Below, piece after piece: positions 48,555 to 59,347 of a DNA stretch of 64,000 nt. The position numbers were made by a program, and so were the translations under genes. The notes beneath the pieces are model-generated. The model was not told the origin of the DNA. It saw only the letters and a list, made by a program, of their open reading frames with translations, and ran no database searches. Each line of letters starts with the position of its first letter. Position 1 is the first letter of the stretch. Origin of the DNA: Frateuria_A sp035944355 (GTDB lineage: Bacteria > Pseudomonadota > Gammaproteobacteria > Xanthomonadales > Rhodanobacteraceae); NCBI RefSeq assembly GCF_035944355.1, contig NZ_DASZBH010000004.1, positions 1-64,000 on the forward strand, written 5' to 3'.

Positions 48555-50324
48555 TCAGCGCTTCTGCTGTTGCGGGATGAACTGCGTGCGCACGGCTTCG
48601 GCCAGTTGTGCGGGCGGCAGCAAGCCTTGTCCGATCACGAAGTCGTTGAACGCCTTGCGGTCGAATTTCTTGCCCAGCGCCAGTTCGGCTTGCAACCGCA
48701 GTTGCTGCAGGCGCAGGTAACCGTAGAAATACGCCGTCGCCTGGCCAGGGCTGTCGAAGGTGTAGCGGTCCAGTTCCTGGCGGGCCATGGCTTCGGACAG
48801 GCCGACCTCGCCCGTCAGCACGTCGTGCGCCCGTTCGCGGGTGATCAGGCCCAGATTGAGCATCGGGTCCAGCCAGGCGCGCGCTGCGCGCATCAGGCGC
48901 ATCTGGTAGGCGGCGAACTGCCCGGCCGGCGGTTCGTAGGGGAGCATTTCCGACTCGGCGTACAAGGCCCAGCCTTCGACGTTGACGCTGTTGAACGCGA
49001 ACAGGCTGCGCGCCAGCGAGACGCCGCGTTCGACCATCGCCGCGAACTGCAATTCATGCCCGGGACGGCCCTCGTGCGCGGTCAGCGACCAGGCGGCCGC
49101 CTTGAAGGTGAAGTCATCGTAGGACTGGCTCTGGTCCTTGCCGTTGCCCGGGTTGCCCATCGTGAGCACGAAGGTGCCGCGCTCGCCGTGGTTGTTGAGG
49201 AAGGGCGGCGGATCCATGTGCGGCGCGGGCACCTGCGCGGCCTCGGCCTCCGATGCCACGCGCATCTGCATCTGCCGCTTGGGCAGCGTGATGATGTTCT
49301 CGCGGCGGATGGTGTCCTCGATGCGGCCCAGCACCTGGTGATACCAGGGCTCGACCTGGTCGCGCGTGAGCTGCTGTTTCTTAAGCGCCTGCCAGACCTG
49401 CCGATAATCGGTCGCGTCGATGCCCTCGGCCTTGGCCACGGTCGGCGCCAGCACCTGCATCACGCCACGCAACTCCATGAACTCGAGCTCGGCCTGCTTC
49501 ATCAGCTGCTCGGGCGGAATGTCGATGCCTACCTGCTTGAGGTTGTAGGCGTACAGCGGCTCGGGCAGGCGGAAGTCGGTGCGCGCGCGCGGCAGCACGG
49601 TGCTGCGTACCCAGGCGTCGTAGTCCTTCAGTTGCGCATCCAGCGCGTCGAGCGCGGCCTTGCCCTCGGGCGTATCCAGCTTGTACTTGGCGAACAGCTG
49701 GCGGATGCCCTCGACGTAGCGAGGCGTGTTGGCGAGCTTCTGTTCGACCTCGCCCCGGTAGGGGCCGAGCAACGCCTTGTCGCCGAGCTTGGCGGTGGTC
49801 TGTGCCTTGGCTTCCTCGATGATCGGCGTGCAGCCGGGCGCCGTGCCGACGTAGCACTGCAGGCGCTTGAGCGCGGCCGGGCGCCGGTCGGCCGCGACGT
49901 CGTCCTTGAGCAGCGCGAACTCGCCACTGAACACCAGCGAGCCGATGTCGTTGTACGGCAGCAGGTATTTGTCATCGAGGTCGATGCCCTCGATCTGCTC
50001 GTCGGCGGCCTGGATCATGATCTGCAGGTCCTGGCGCACGTTCGGGTCGCGCTCCGCCGCGAGCAAATGCGAGAGCTTCGTTTTCGCCTCGGTCAGCGCG
50101 GCGCGCGAGCGTTGGTCCGCGCCTGGCTTGAGGTCGGCCACCTTGGTGTCGTAGTCGCTCAGGCCGACCTGGGTGGCGAACTCGGGGCTGAAGCGGGCGA
50201 TGGTGTCGAGCAACACCTTGGCATCGGCATTGCTGCGTTCCACCCAGGTGGCGGGCGCGGCCTGCGCATGCAGCGAACCGGCGGCCAAGGCGGCGGCCAG
50301 GGCAATGGCGAGAGATCTGGGCAT
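48555..50324 (-). CDS. DUF885-family secreted metallopeptidase-like protein
   Basis: 589 residues. Signal peptide SLAIALAAALAAGSLHAQ. The DUF885 zinc-binding motif is present: LTAHEGRPGHELQFAAMVER, with His417, Glu418 and His423 (HExxxxH). The remainder is helical, with the family's FNSVNVEGWALYAESEML and YLRLQQLRLQAELALGKK. Probably a periplasmic zinc carboxypeptidase-like hydrolase; substrates of this family are poorly known. ATG 50324 follows AAGGAG. Confidence 0.9.
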   Translation of the reverse strand: MPRSLAIALAAALAAGSLHAQAAPATWVERSNADAKVLLDTIARFSPEFATQVGLSDYDTKVADLKPGADQRSRAALTEAKTKLSHLLAAERDPNVRQDLQIMIQAADEQIEGIDLDDKYLLPYNDIGSLVFSGEFALLKDDVAADRRPAALKRLQCYVGTAPGCTPIIEEAKAQTTAKLGDKALLGPYRGEVEQKLANTPRYVEGIRQLFAKYKLDTPEGKAALDALDAQLKDYDAWVRSTVLPRARTDFRLPEPLYAYNLKQVGIDIPPEQLMKQAELEFMELRGVMQVLAPTVAKAEGIDATDYRQVWQALKKQQLTRDQVEPWYHQVLGRIEDTIRRENIITLPKRQMQMRVASEAEAAQVPAPHMDPPPFLNNHGERGTFVLTMGNPGNGKDQSQSYDDFTFKAAAWSLTAHEGRPGHELQFAAMVERGVSLARSLFAFNSVNVEGWALYAESEMLPYEPPAGQFAAYQMRLMRAARAWLDPMLNLGLITRERAHDVLTGEVGLSEAMARQELDRYTFDSPGQATAYFYGYLRLQQLRLQAELALGKKFDRKAFNDFVIGQGLLPPAQLAEAVRTQFIPQQQKR

Positions 50325-50406
50325 GGCGGCGGAGCTCCTTGGGTGAGCGGCCGAGCGTAAGGGGCACGGCGCGGGCTCGCCTGTGCCGGAGGTCGCATGC
50401 CCATGC

Positions 50407-50886
50407 CTACATGAGCAGCGCAAGGGCAAACAGCCCCACCATCACGAACGAGATCACCAGCTTGACCAGTGTGCCGACGAGCAGGCCCACCCAGGTCGCG
50501 GCGCCTACGTGCGCCGAGCGCAACACACTGTTCCCGGCCGACCATTCGCCCAGCAACGCGCCCACGAAGGGGCCGAACACCAAGCCCGGAATGCCCAGGA
50601 ACATCCCCACCACGGCGCCGAGCGTCGCGCCCGACAGCGCGCGCGCACTGGCGCCGACGCGCTTGGCGCCCAGTGTGCCCGCGACGAAGTCGACGGCAAC
50701 GCCCAGTGTGCCCAGAAGGCCGATCGCCAGCAGCCAGCCGGTGCCCAGGTGCCGGTAGTCGTCCACGGCGGCGGCAAGCCAGATCCCGCCGAAAATCATC
50801 GGTATGCCGGGCAGCATCGGCAACACCGTGCCGGCCAGGCCGCCGAGGATAAGCACGGCGGCGAGCAGGTAAAGCGCGATGTCCAT
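50407..50886 (-). CDS. DUF456-family membrane protein
   Basis: 159 residues, four or five helices, with the DUF456 features ILGGLAGTVLPMLPGIPMIF, GVAVDFVAGTLGAKRVGAS, the Gly-rich GAVVGMFLGIPGLVFGPFVG and GLLVGTLVKLVISFVMVGLF. Inner membrane, function unknown. ATG 50886. Upstream of the DUF885 gene on the same strand, with an 82-base gap. Confidence 0.85.
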   Translation of the reverse strand: MDIALYLLAAVLILGGLAGTVLPMLPGIPMIFGGIWLAAAVDDYRHLGTGWLLAIGLLGTLGVAVDFVAGTLGAKRVGASARALSGATLGAVVGMFLGIPGLVFGPFVGALLGEWSAGNSVLRSAHVGAATWVGLLVGTLVKLVISFVMVGLFALALLM

Positions 50887-51187
50887 AGGTTGCCCTCGCG
50901 GGAGTCTCCACCCACTGTGCGGGCGCCCGCAGGCGCGGGCAAGCCGATGGCGACGCGAACAGCCATCGGCGCGCGGCTGGCCGCAGGCGGATGGCAATCC
51001 TGCGATCCACCGCACACGCCGGCCATCCCGCCCGGGCACCGCGTCCGAGGTGAGGTAGGATGCGCCTGCGGGAAGCCTCGCAGTTCCGGCTTCACTCCGA
51101 TTTCACCCGCGACGTAGTCTGTTTGTACGAATACCGTGCGGGGGCGCGGCGTCTGCGAAGTTCAGTATCCAGGCCAAGGGGGAGGAG
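50887..51187. other. Divergent gap, no gene seen
   Basis: Contains the promoters of the DUF456 gene (-) and the MASE1 gene (+). No clear palindrome. Confidence 0.35.
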
Positions 51188-52777
51188 ATGCTAAAAAGGA
51201 TCTGGGCAAATCCGTGGCTGCAGCAGGTTGCTGTCGCCCTGGCCTACGCGCTCGCGTACACGCTGCTGCGCCAGGTTTCGTTCTCCCATTGGTTCCTCTT
51301 CGCGGGACTGCGCTTCGGCGTGCTGCTGCTGGTGCCCTACAGGTATTGGGCGGCGTTGGCGGTGGGCGAAGCCATCCCGCTGGCCTATACGGCCGTGAAC
51401 TGTGCCGGTGAGTACGGCTGGCCGTGGGCTTCCTTGATGATGGTGCCCCCGATGTTGTTCGCGATGCCGGTCTTCCGCTGGTGTCGGGAGCGACGGCGGC
51501 TGTTCCCCGAGGGCGCCACGCCGGACGTCAACGTCTTCCTGCTCTGTGTCCTGGCGACCTCGGTGATCTGGACGGCGGTGAGCCTGGCCACGGTTGCGCT
51601 CGCACAAGGCCCCAGGACGAACACGCTACCGCCGTACCGGGAGATCGCCGGCTGGTATTTCCTCGGTTTTTATCTCGGCACGCTTACGTTGGTTCCAATG
51701 GTGCTCCTGGTAAGGGAGCAGCTGTTGGCTTCCGGTCTGCGCCGGGTATGGGCAAGGCTTTCGGAAAGTCGCCTGGCCATGGAAACCATGTGCCTGCTGC
51801 TGCCGTCCCTGGCCTTGCTGGTCTGGCTGGCCTCCGGTCCGACCGGAGCCGTAAGCCAGGAAGCCCAGATCGCGATGTTTTTGCCGGTCGCATGGCTTGC
51901 GCTGCGCTACGGCTGGCGTGGCGCGGCGGTGAGCGGCGCGGCGGCCAGCATTGCGGTCGTCCTGGCGATGCCTTCGCTCTACGACAGCAACACCTTGCAT
52001 GCCGAGGTCTTCGTTTCCTTCGCCATCACCACGATGCTGATGCTGGGCGGACGGATCGCGGTGCTGCATGAGCGGGAGGAGCGCGAGCGGGCGGATGCAA
52101 GGCTGGCCCTGGCAGTGGCGCAGCGCAACGTCTACCTGGGCGAGATGCAGCTGCGACAGACCTCATATGTTCTGGAGCAGATGAGTGGAGCGATCCAAGC
52201 CTCGTACACGCAACTGCTAGGCCGTCTGCGCTGCCTCTTGCCCGCGACCGACGAGCGCAGCTATTTCCGCCAGGCGGCAGTGACGCAGCACCAGATGTAC
52301 CGGCTGGCCGATTCGCTCTACCCGCTGGCCTGGCGGGAGCGCGGCCTGCCGGCGGCCCTGCGTGAAGGCTCGATGCCGCGCGCGCTGGACGAAGCCGGGA
52401 TCGCCTACTGGTGCGAGATCGGCGGCCCCAGGCTGGACGAGCTGTCCAACAACGTCCACCTGGCGCTGTATCGCCTGGCCTGCGAGGCGATTGCCTACGC
52501 CTGCGCCAAGCGCAACGTCAGCCGGATTCGCGTGCGGCTTCGCGGTGGTTCCTTCGAAGGCCGCCGGTGGGCGCTGCTCTGCGTGGAAAGCCACGTGGAC
52601 TACGAGCGGTTGAGCAGGGTGCGTTGGGACGACCTGCAGCCGGCGCTCGGGGCGAGCGGTCTGGGTCTGGGTGCGCTCAAGGACCGAGCCGCCGTTTTCG
52701 GCGGCAAGGTTCGCGTGAGGTCGCTGAATGAGGGTAACCGGGTCAGCATCATGCTGTTCGACACGACCCTCGCCTGA
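51188..52777 (+). CDS. MASE1-domain histidine kinase-like protein
   Basis: 529 residues. N-terminal MASE1 membrane sensor of about eight helices (VALAYALAYTLLRQVSFSHW through FVSFAITTMLMLGGRIAVL), a coiled segment, and a C-terminal NarX-like kinase core: N-box-like NNVHLALYRLACEAIAYACA and G-box-like GLGLGALKDRAAVFGGKVRV. The region where a HisKA_3 phosphoacceptor (ExHD) should lie reads YVLEQMSGAIQASYTQLLGR, without His. It therefore may not autophosphorylate and could act as a pseudo-kinase. No adjoining response regulator. Confidence 0.85.
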   Translation: MLKRIWANPWLQQVAVALAYALAYTLLRQVSFSHWFLFAGLRFGVLLLVPYRYWAALAVGEAIPLAYTAVNCAGEYGWPWASLMMVPPMLFAMPVFRWCRERRRLFPEGATPDVNVFLLCVLATSVIWTAVSLATVALAQGPRTNTLPPYREIAGWYFLGFYLGTLTLVPMVLLVREQLLASGLRRVWARLSESRLAMETMCLLLPSLALLVWLASGPTGAVSQEAQIAMFLPVAWLALRYGWRGAAVSGAAASIAVVLAMPSLYDSNTLHAEVFVSFAITTMLMLGGRIAVLHEREERERADARLALAVAQRNVYLGEMQLRQTSYVLEQMSGAIQASYTQLLGRLRCLLPATDERSYFRQAAVTQHQMYRLADSLYPLAWRERGLPAALREGSMPRALDEAGIAYWCEIGGPRLDELSNNVHLALYRLACEAIAYACAKRNVSRIRVRLRGGSFEGRRWALLCVESHVDYERLSRVRWDDLQPALGASGLGLGALKDRAAVFGGKVRVRSLNEGNRVSIMLFDTTLA

Positions 52778-52798
52778 TTTTGAAATCGATGCAGCGCC

Positions 52799-52829
52799 AA
52801 AAAAAACCGCCATGTGGCGGTTTTTTTTT
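52799..52829. terminator. Bidirectional terminator
   Basis: CCGCCA, loop TG, TGGCGG (52807-52820), flanked by eight As and nine Ts. Works for both convergent genes, MASE1 (+) and the hypothetical (-). Confidence 0.85.
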
Positions 52830-52831
52830 GG

Positions 52832-53323
52832 TCAGTTCACGTGCCCACTGCACTCGACGGGATTGTCGCAAGGAGATGGCGCGGCGGTGGTGGTCGCCAT
52901 CGGTGTTGCGTTGAACAGCGTTGCCCCGTTGCTCAGCGGAGTCGCGCTGACCTGCACGGAGCTGTCGCGATAGACGGTCTCTGCGTACGAGGTCAGCGGA
53001 ACCACGCTGCTCGCGAGCGCCACCGGCTGCTGCGGAGTGGAGATGCGCTGCGCGTCGCGGCCCATCGGCAGAACCAGGAACTGGCCGTTGGCGGCGGCGA
53101 ACGCTCCGCGGACGTTGCCATCGAGGTCGTTGACCTGCACGTACTGGATGCCGTTGACCGAGAACACGTAGACATGCCAGTTCGAACTGGCGCTCACGTC
53201 CTGTGCATTCGGCCAAGCTTGACCCAGACCCGTGCTGGACGGCCCGGCCGCGAAAGCGGAGGCCGAAAGACCCATGGCGAACAGGCCGGCGCAGAGAGCG
53301 CGGCGCGGGAGGATTTTGATCAT
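52832..53323 (-). CDS. Hypothetical secreted protein, 163 aa
   Basis: Signal peptide (LPRRALCAGLFAMGLSASAFA) then a beta-rich body: WHVYVFSVNGIQYVQVNDLD, NGQFLVLPMGRDAQRI, and a tail APSPCDNPVECSGHVN with two cysteines. Resembles small uncharacterised periplasmic proteins of Xanthomonadales. ATG 53323. Function unknown. Confidence 0.75.
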   Translation of the reverse strand: MIKILPRRALCAGLFAMGLSASAFAAGPSSTGLGQAWPNAQDVSASSNWHVYVFSVNGIQYVQVNDLDGNVRGAFAAANGQFLVLPMGRDAQRISTPQQPVALASSVVPLTSYAETVYRDSSVQVSATPLSNGATLFNATPMATTTAAPSPCDNPVECSGHVN

Positions 53324-53492
53324 AGCCTTGTCCCCTTGTTTGGACTGCTCACTGGTTGAGCCTGGCCACTGTATCAGCAGCAAAAGTGATTTTTTTGCGA
53401 ATGCAATCATCCTGGTGAACAGCGGCCTGCATTCCCCGTGCCCGGTCGATCCCATTGCCTGCGTGTGCGGCACGGCAAGGGCAAGGCCCAGC

Positions 53493-54272
53493 TCATGGAG
53501 TGGCCTGTGTCGCGCCGGCCGATCCGGGCGCGCCGCCGGCGCGTGCGCCGAACACCATTTCAGACGCCCAGGCCAGCAGCATCGAGGTATAGGCGCGCTG
53601 GCAAGCGGGGCTGGAGAGTGCGTGGTCGGCCTCGTCGATGATCCGGTAGGTCATCGAATGGGTGTGGCGGAACGCGTTGCGGTAGCTGACGATAGTCGGC
53701 GGCGGAACCAACGGATCGTGGCCGGACTCGACGATCAGCACGTCGCCCCTGAAGTCGCTGCAGGCGCGCAGGGCGCGGTTGTCCTGCGGATCGAGCACGC
53801 GGCTGCGGTAGTCGTCGAGCACCTCGCGGCTGAGGGAACGCTTGGGCGCGTCCCATGCCTCGTCCGTGTACAGCGCCGGCACCCGCAGCGCGAGCCATTT
53901 GACCGGGCGCAGCGCGGTGAGGATCGCGGCCAGGTAGCCGCCGTAGCTCGCGCCGATCACCAGGATCGCATCCGGATCGACGTGCGGCTGCATGCGCAGG
54001 TGGTCGTAGGCGGCCACCACGTCGGCCAGGTTCTGGCCCCGCGTGACGGTCTGCCGCATCGCTTCGGTGCGCACGTGGCCGCGCATGTCGAAGGTCAGGC
54101 AGATGCAGCCAAGCGCCGCGAGTTGCTGCGCGCGGCCCAGATCGCGCTCCTGGCAGCCTCCCCAGCCGTGCACGAACAGCACGCCGGGGATGGTCGAGCC
54201 AGGGGTAAGCATGGTGCCGGCCAGACGCGCGCCGTCGACCGCGATGTCGGTACTTTGGCTACGCGTCGTCAT
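53493..54272 (-). CDS. Alpha/beta hydrolase, dienelactone-hydrolase-like
   Basis: 259 residues. Oxyanion-region VLFVHGWGGCQERDL, nucleophile Ser in VIGASYGGYLAAIL, acid in VESGHDPLVPPPTI, catalytic His in IDEADHALSS. Cytoplasmic serine hydrolase. Its start overlaps the end of the DUF3182 gene by 14 bases, so the two are co-translated; the pair suggests one pathway, but the substrate is unknown. Confidence 0.88.
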   Translation of the reverse strand: MTTRSQSTDIAVDGARLAGTMLTPGSTIPGVLFVHGWGGCQERDLGRAQQLAALGCICLTFDMRGHVRTEAMRQTVTRGQNLADVVAAYDHLRMQPHVDPDAILVIGASYGGYLAAILTALRPVKWLALRVPALYTDEAWDAPKRSLSREVLDDYRSRVLDPQDNRALRACSDFRGDVLIVESGHDPLVPPPTIVSYRNAFRHTHSMTYRIIDEADHALSSPACQRAYTSMLLAWASEMVFGARAGGAPGSAGATQATP

Positions 54273-55398
54273 CGTCTTCGACCACAGTGAGTTTGAGCAG
54301 GGGGCCGGTCGACGGGTCGACGCCGTGGAACAGCACCATGGCGCCCGGTGGAACGGTAGCGTCGTCGCCGTAGTGTTCCTCGGTGCGTACGCTCAGCCAG
54401 CGCCGCGTGGGCTCGTCACGGAACCGCAGCAGCGCGGCCGCTTCTGCGCCGCTGGCGCCGCCGATGCGCCAGGAGGCTTCGAGCACGCCGGCATGCCGGT
54501 GGCCGCGGTGATCGACGCCTTGCACTACGTCGTAGTTGCGCCGCGAGGCGAACATGCCGGCAAAGCACTGCCGCGAGGCTTCGTCGTAGAGCTGCGCCTG
54601 TCCGGCCGCTTCGCGCACCTGGGCAGGCAGCGATTCGCGCAGCATGGCGTCGAAGCCGCCGCGGTGCACGCGCAGGCTGGAACCGCCATAGGCGACGTCG
54701 CCGTCGTTGTCGCGGGTCAGCCACTGGGTGCCGTAATAGGCGATCGTATGCTGGCCCACGCGCACCTGGCCGATGCTCCAGGTGGTGAGGTCGTGCAGGT
54801 CGGCTTCCAGGACGACGCCGTCGCGGCCGACTTCCTCCTCGTCCAGGCTGGCGATGATGGCGTCCAGCTCGGCGATGTCGGCAGCCACGCGCTGGCCACG
54901 GCCGGCGTTGCCATGCGCCGGCTTGATGCGCACGCGACCGCGGTCGAGCAGGGCGCGCCCGGCGCGCCGCGCATCGGCCGCCGCGAAGGCACTGAAGCCG
55001 GGGAGCGTCACCGGGCGCACGCGCTCGGCGAAGGTCGCCGGCCAGCCCGGGGGCACGCGCGAAGGTGCATCCACCAGCGGGTGGGTGATCGCCTTGGAGG
55101 CGAGTACGCGTTCGGGCACCACGCCGCCGAACAGGTCGGCGGCGCTGCGGATGCCCCAGGCGGCGGCTGCGTCCAGCCCGATCAGCACGTCGCCCGGTAC
55201 GAAGTACGTCGGTCCCGGATACGGCCGTCCCGGTACGTAGGCACCGGCGAAGTCGTAGCCGAGCAGATCGGCCAACTGCCTCGCGATGGCCGCGTGCGCG
55301 GCCCCCTCGTGCGCGGAATGCGCAGCGCCGGAGCCGATGCCAAGAACCACGCTGCCAGAGGCGGCAGGCTTCGGGTTTGGCGGCAAGCTCGATGCCAC
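54259..55398 (-). CDS. DUF3182-family ATP-grasp-like enzyme
   Basis: 379 residues. ATP-grasp-like features are RVRIKPAHGNAGRGQRVAAD (nucleotide-binding lysine and Gly loop) and YGGSSLRVHRGGFDAML. The early PGDVLIGLDAAAAWGIRSAA and FHGVDPSTGPLLKL are typical of DUF3182. ATP-grasp enzymes join a carboxylate to an amine or thiol, but no substrate is known for this family. Translationally coupled to the hydrolase downstream. Start ATG 55398. Confidence 0.85.
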   Translation of the reverse strand: MASSLPPNPKPAASGSVVLGIGSGAAHSAHEGAAHAAIARQLADLLGYDFAGAYVPGRPYPGPTYFVPGDVLIGLDAAAAWGIRSAADLFGGVVPERVLASKAITHPLVDAPSRVPPGWPATFAERVRPVTLPGFSAFAAADARRAGRALLDRGRVRIKPAHGNAGRGQRVAADIAELDAIIASLDEEEVGRDGVVLEADLHDLTTWSIGQVRVGQHTIAYYGTQWLTRDNDGDVAYGGSSLRVHRGGFDAMLRESLPAQVREAAGQAQLYDEASRQCFAGMFASRRNYDVVQGVDHRGHRHAGVLEASWRIGGASGAEAAALLRFRDEPTRRWLSVRTEEHYGDDATVPPGAMVLFHGVDPSTGPLLKLTVVEDDDDA

Positions 55399-55501
55399 GC
55401 GTGTCTCCGGAGCGGGGCGCCGGAGGTCGGCGCCGACCGCTGGGAGGCTAGCGGCGACGGTGTGGATGGCTGTTGAAGGTCACGCGCGGGTGGGGGTGCG
55501 G

Positions 55502-56278
55502 CTACTTCTCGACGAACGCCCGCTCGATCACGTAGTCGCCCGGTTCGCGCGTACGCGGCGAGGCCTGGAAGCCGCGGCCATCGAGCAGGGCGCACAGGTC
55601 GTCGAGCATCGCCGGACTGCCGCACAGCATCACCCGGTCGGTCGCCGGATTGAGCGGCGGCAGGCCGGTGGCATCGCTCATGACGCCATCCACGATGGCG
55701 TCGGTGATGCGTCCACGGTTCCTGAACGGTTCGCGGGTGACGGTCGGGTAGTAAATGAGCTTCTCGCGCACGAACTCGCCCAGGTACTCGTGCTGCGGCA
55801 GCTCGCGCTCGAGGTAGTCCGCATAGGCCAGGTCGCTGGCGTGGCGCACGCCATGGGCCAGCACGATCTTGTCGTAGCGCTCGTAGGTGGCCGGATCGCG
55901 CACGATGCTCATGAACGGCGCGAGCCCCGTGCCGGTGCCCAGCAGGTACAGATGCTTGCCGGGCTTGAGGTCGTCCAGCACCAGCGTGCCGGTGGACTTG
56001 CGGCTGACCACCAGCGGATCGCCGGGCTTGAGGTGCTGCAGGCGCGAAGTGAGCGGGCCGTTGGGCACCTTGATGGAAAAGAATTCCAGGTGCTCCTCCC
56101 AACTGGCGCTGGCGATCGAATAGGCCCGCATCAGCGGCCGGCCTTCCACTTCCAGGCCGATCATCACGAACTGGCCGCTCTCGAAGCGGAAGCCCGGGTC
56201 GCGCGTGGCGCGGAAGCTGAAGAGCGTATCGTTCCAGTGCCGCACGTCGATCACGTGCTCGGTCGCAAGGGCCACCAT
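55502..56278 (-). CDS. fpr: Ferredoxin--NADP reductase
   Basis: 258-residue FAD flavoprotein transferring electrons between NADPH and ferredoxin or flavodoxin. FAD-binding RAYSIASASWEE, NADP site LLGTGTGLAPFMSIVR, and DRVMLCGSPAMLDDLCALLD, ending in the family tail with aromatic residues (DYVIERAFVEK). Fpr-type subclass (short N-terminus). ATG 56278. Widely used in iron-sulfur and oxidative-stress metabolism. Confidence 0.92.
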   Translation of the reverse strand: MVALATEHVIDVRHWNDTLFSFRATRDPGFRFESGQFVMIGLEVEGRPLMRAYSIASASWEEHLEFFSIKVPNGPLTSRLQHLKPGDPLVVSRKSTGTLVLDDLKPGKHLYLLGTGTGLAPFMSIVRDPATYERYDKIVLAHGVRHASDLAYADYLERELPQHEYLGEFVREKLIYYPTVTREPFRNRGRITDAIVDGVMSDATGLPPLNPATDRVMLCGSPAMLDDLCALLDGRGFQASPRTREPGDYVIERAFVEK

Positions 56279-56611
56279 GGGGTTGTCGTGCCTCGGATGA
56301 CGTGGGCCACGGCGACCGCGCTCCGCCGAGACCGATGGCTTGGGGATGGGCGCCGCCAGTGCGGATCGCGCCATCATCGGGAGAGCGGCGCGCCGGACGA
56401 TTATGCCAGCAGGGAGCGGCTCAAGTCAGGCGGCGGCCGCGCGTATGCCATCGATGCGTGCAGCGATTAGGATAGACGCGAGGGGGAAGGTGGCGCTGGC
56501 CGCGTAACGCGCAGCGGCAAACGTCGTGGGTTTTCCGGCTCGGCGTCGCGCGTCGCAACGTTCCTCCGTTGCCCCGCACATGGCGGAACCGTGAGCAACA
56601 GGGACGCACGC

Positions 56612-57888
56612 ATGCAGGATCTGGAAGAAAGCAGGATCGCCATCATCGGCCTGGGCTATGTGGGCTTGCCGCTGGCCGTGGAGTTCGGCAAGCGCTACGA
56701 CACGCTCGGCTTCGACATCAACCAGGCGCGCATCGAAGCATTGCGCGCCGGTCGCGACAGCACCCTAGAGGTCGATGCCGGCGAGCTGGCCGCCGCCGGG
56801 CGTCTGCGTTTTTCCTCCGCGGTCGACGACCTGCGTGCCTGCAACGTCTACATCGTCACCGTGCCCACGCCGATCGATGCCGCCAAGCGGCCCGACCTCG
56901 AGCCGCTGGTCAAGGCCAGCCAGACGCTGGGACGCGTGCTCAAGCCCGGCGACATCGTGGTGTACGAATCGACCGTGTACCCGGGCTGCACCGAAGAGGT
57001 GTGCGTGCCGATCCTGGAGCGCGGTTCGGGGCTGGTCTTCAATCGCGATTTCTTCGCCGGCTACAGCCCCGAGCGGATCAACCCCGGCGACAAGCAACAC
57101 CGCGTCACCAGCATTCTCAAGGTCACTTCCGGCTCGACGCCGCAGGTGGCCGACTTCGTCGACCGCCTGTACGGCTCGATCATCACCGCCGGCACGCACA
57201 AGGCCAGCTGCATTAAGGTGGCCGAGGCGGCCAAGGTGATCGAGAACACCCAGCGTGATCTCAACATCGCGCTGGTCAACGATCTTGCGATCCTGTTCAA
57301 CAAGCTCGGCATCGATACGCTCGAAGTGCTGCAGGCGGCCGGCACCAAGTGGAACTTCCTGCCGTTCCGGCCGGGCCTGGTCGGGGGCCACTGCATCAGC
57401 GTCGATCCGTACTACCTGACACACAAGGCGCAGGAGGTCGGCCACCATCCGGACGTGATCCTGGCCGGCCGGCGCACCAACGACAGCATGGGGCCCTACA
57501 TCGCCAGCGAAGTGATCCGGCTGATGGTGCGCAAGGGCATCAACCCGGTGAACGCACGCGTGCTGCTGCTGGGCCTGGCGTTCAAGGAGAACTGCCCGGA
57601 CCTGCGCAACACCCGCGTGGTGGACATCGTGCGGGCGTTGCGCGGCTACAACGCGGCGGTGGACGTGCACGATCCCTGGGTGAACGCCGCCGAGGCCGAG
57701 CATGAATACGGTCTGGTCCCGTTGGCGCAGCCGCCTGCAGGCGCCTACGACGCGGTGATCGTGGCGGTGGGCCACCGGCAGTTCGTGGCCTTGGGCGCCG
57801 AGGGTGTGCGTGCCTACGGCAAGCCCGATTCGGTGGTCTACGACGTCAAGTACGTATTGCCCCGCGAAGCGGTGGACGGGAGGCTGTG

Positions 57889-57889
<1 letters not shown>
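56612..57889 (+). CDS. tviB: UDP-N-acetylglucosamine 6-dehydrogenase, TviB/WbpO type
   Basis: 425 residues. Oxidises UDP-GlcNAc (or GalNAc) to the uronic acid with NAD. N-terminal IAIIGLGYVGLPLAVEFGKR (NAD site), VPTPIDAAKRPDL, YESTVYPGCTEEVCVPILE, the catalytic Cys in GLVGGHCISVDPYYL, and the substrate Lys in KVAEAAKVIENTQRDL. Matches TviB (Vi antigen) closely by eye. ATG 56612 is favoured over GTG 56591. Overlaps the epimerase gene by one base, so the two form a pathway module. Confidence 0.92.
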
Positions 57890-58938
<1,049 letters not shown>

Positions 58939-59272
58939 GGCCGCAGCGGCAAGATGCTGGCCGCATACCGTGCTGCCGCGCTCGGCGTGGACATCGCCCG
59001 CCCACTTTTCCGCGCCAGCGGGTGTTTCGGTGGTGCTCCCTGGCGCGACCACATCATCCTGTGTCGTCCGTGATCTGGCACCCGTACCTCGGTGAGTCGC
59101 CGACTGGGCCGCGTCGCCGGGTGCCGATGAGCTCGTTTGGTGGTGTGGAAGGCGGCTCTGACGCCGCGGACGGCCTGGCAGGATCAGCCGCGACGGGGGC
59201 GCTCGGCCTCGCTCGGTCGCGGCCATGCAGTCCCAGGGCGGGTGCCGCGAGGCCGTCCCGTACAATACGGGC
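58939..59272. other. Gap upstream of dusA
   Basis: No gene seen. The final part should contain the original dusA promoter: TACAAT at about 59261-59266 could be its -10. Confidence 0.4.
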
Positions 59273-59347
59273 ATGAGCGCGCCCCTTGCCCCAGCCGACT
59301 TCCGTCTCTGCGTCGCCCCGATGATGGACTGGACCGATAGAGCCTAA
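59273..59347 (+). pseudogene. dusA: dusA 5' fragment cut by integration
   Basis: ATG 59273 begins a reading frame ending RLCVAPMMDWTDR, the absolutely conserved start of tRNA-dihydrouridine synthase A, then Ala and a stop (TAA 59345-59347). The complete gene has over 300 codons, so the remainder is missing here. The MDWTDR codons are the known attachment region of dusA-type integrases. This is the displaced 5' end left outside an inserted element; a functional dusA is usually rebuilt at the other end. Confidence 0.88.
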
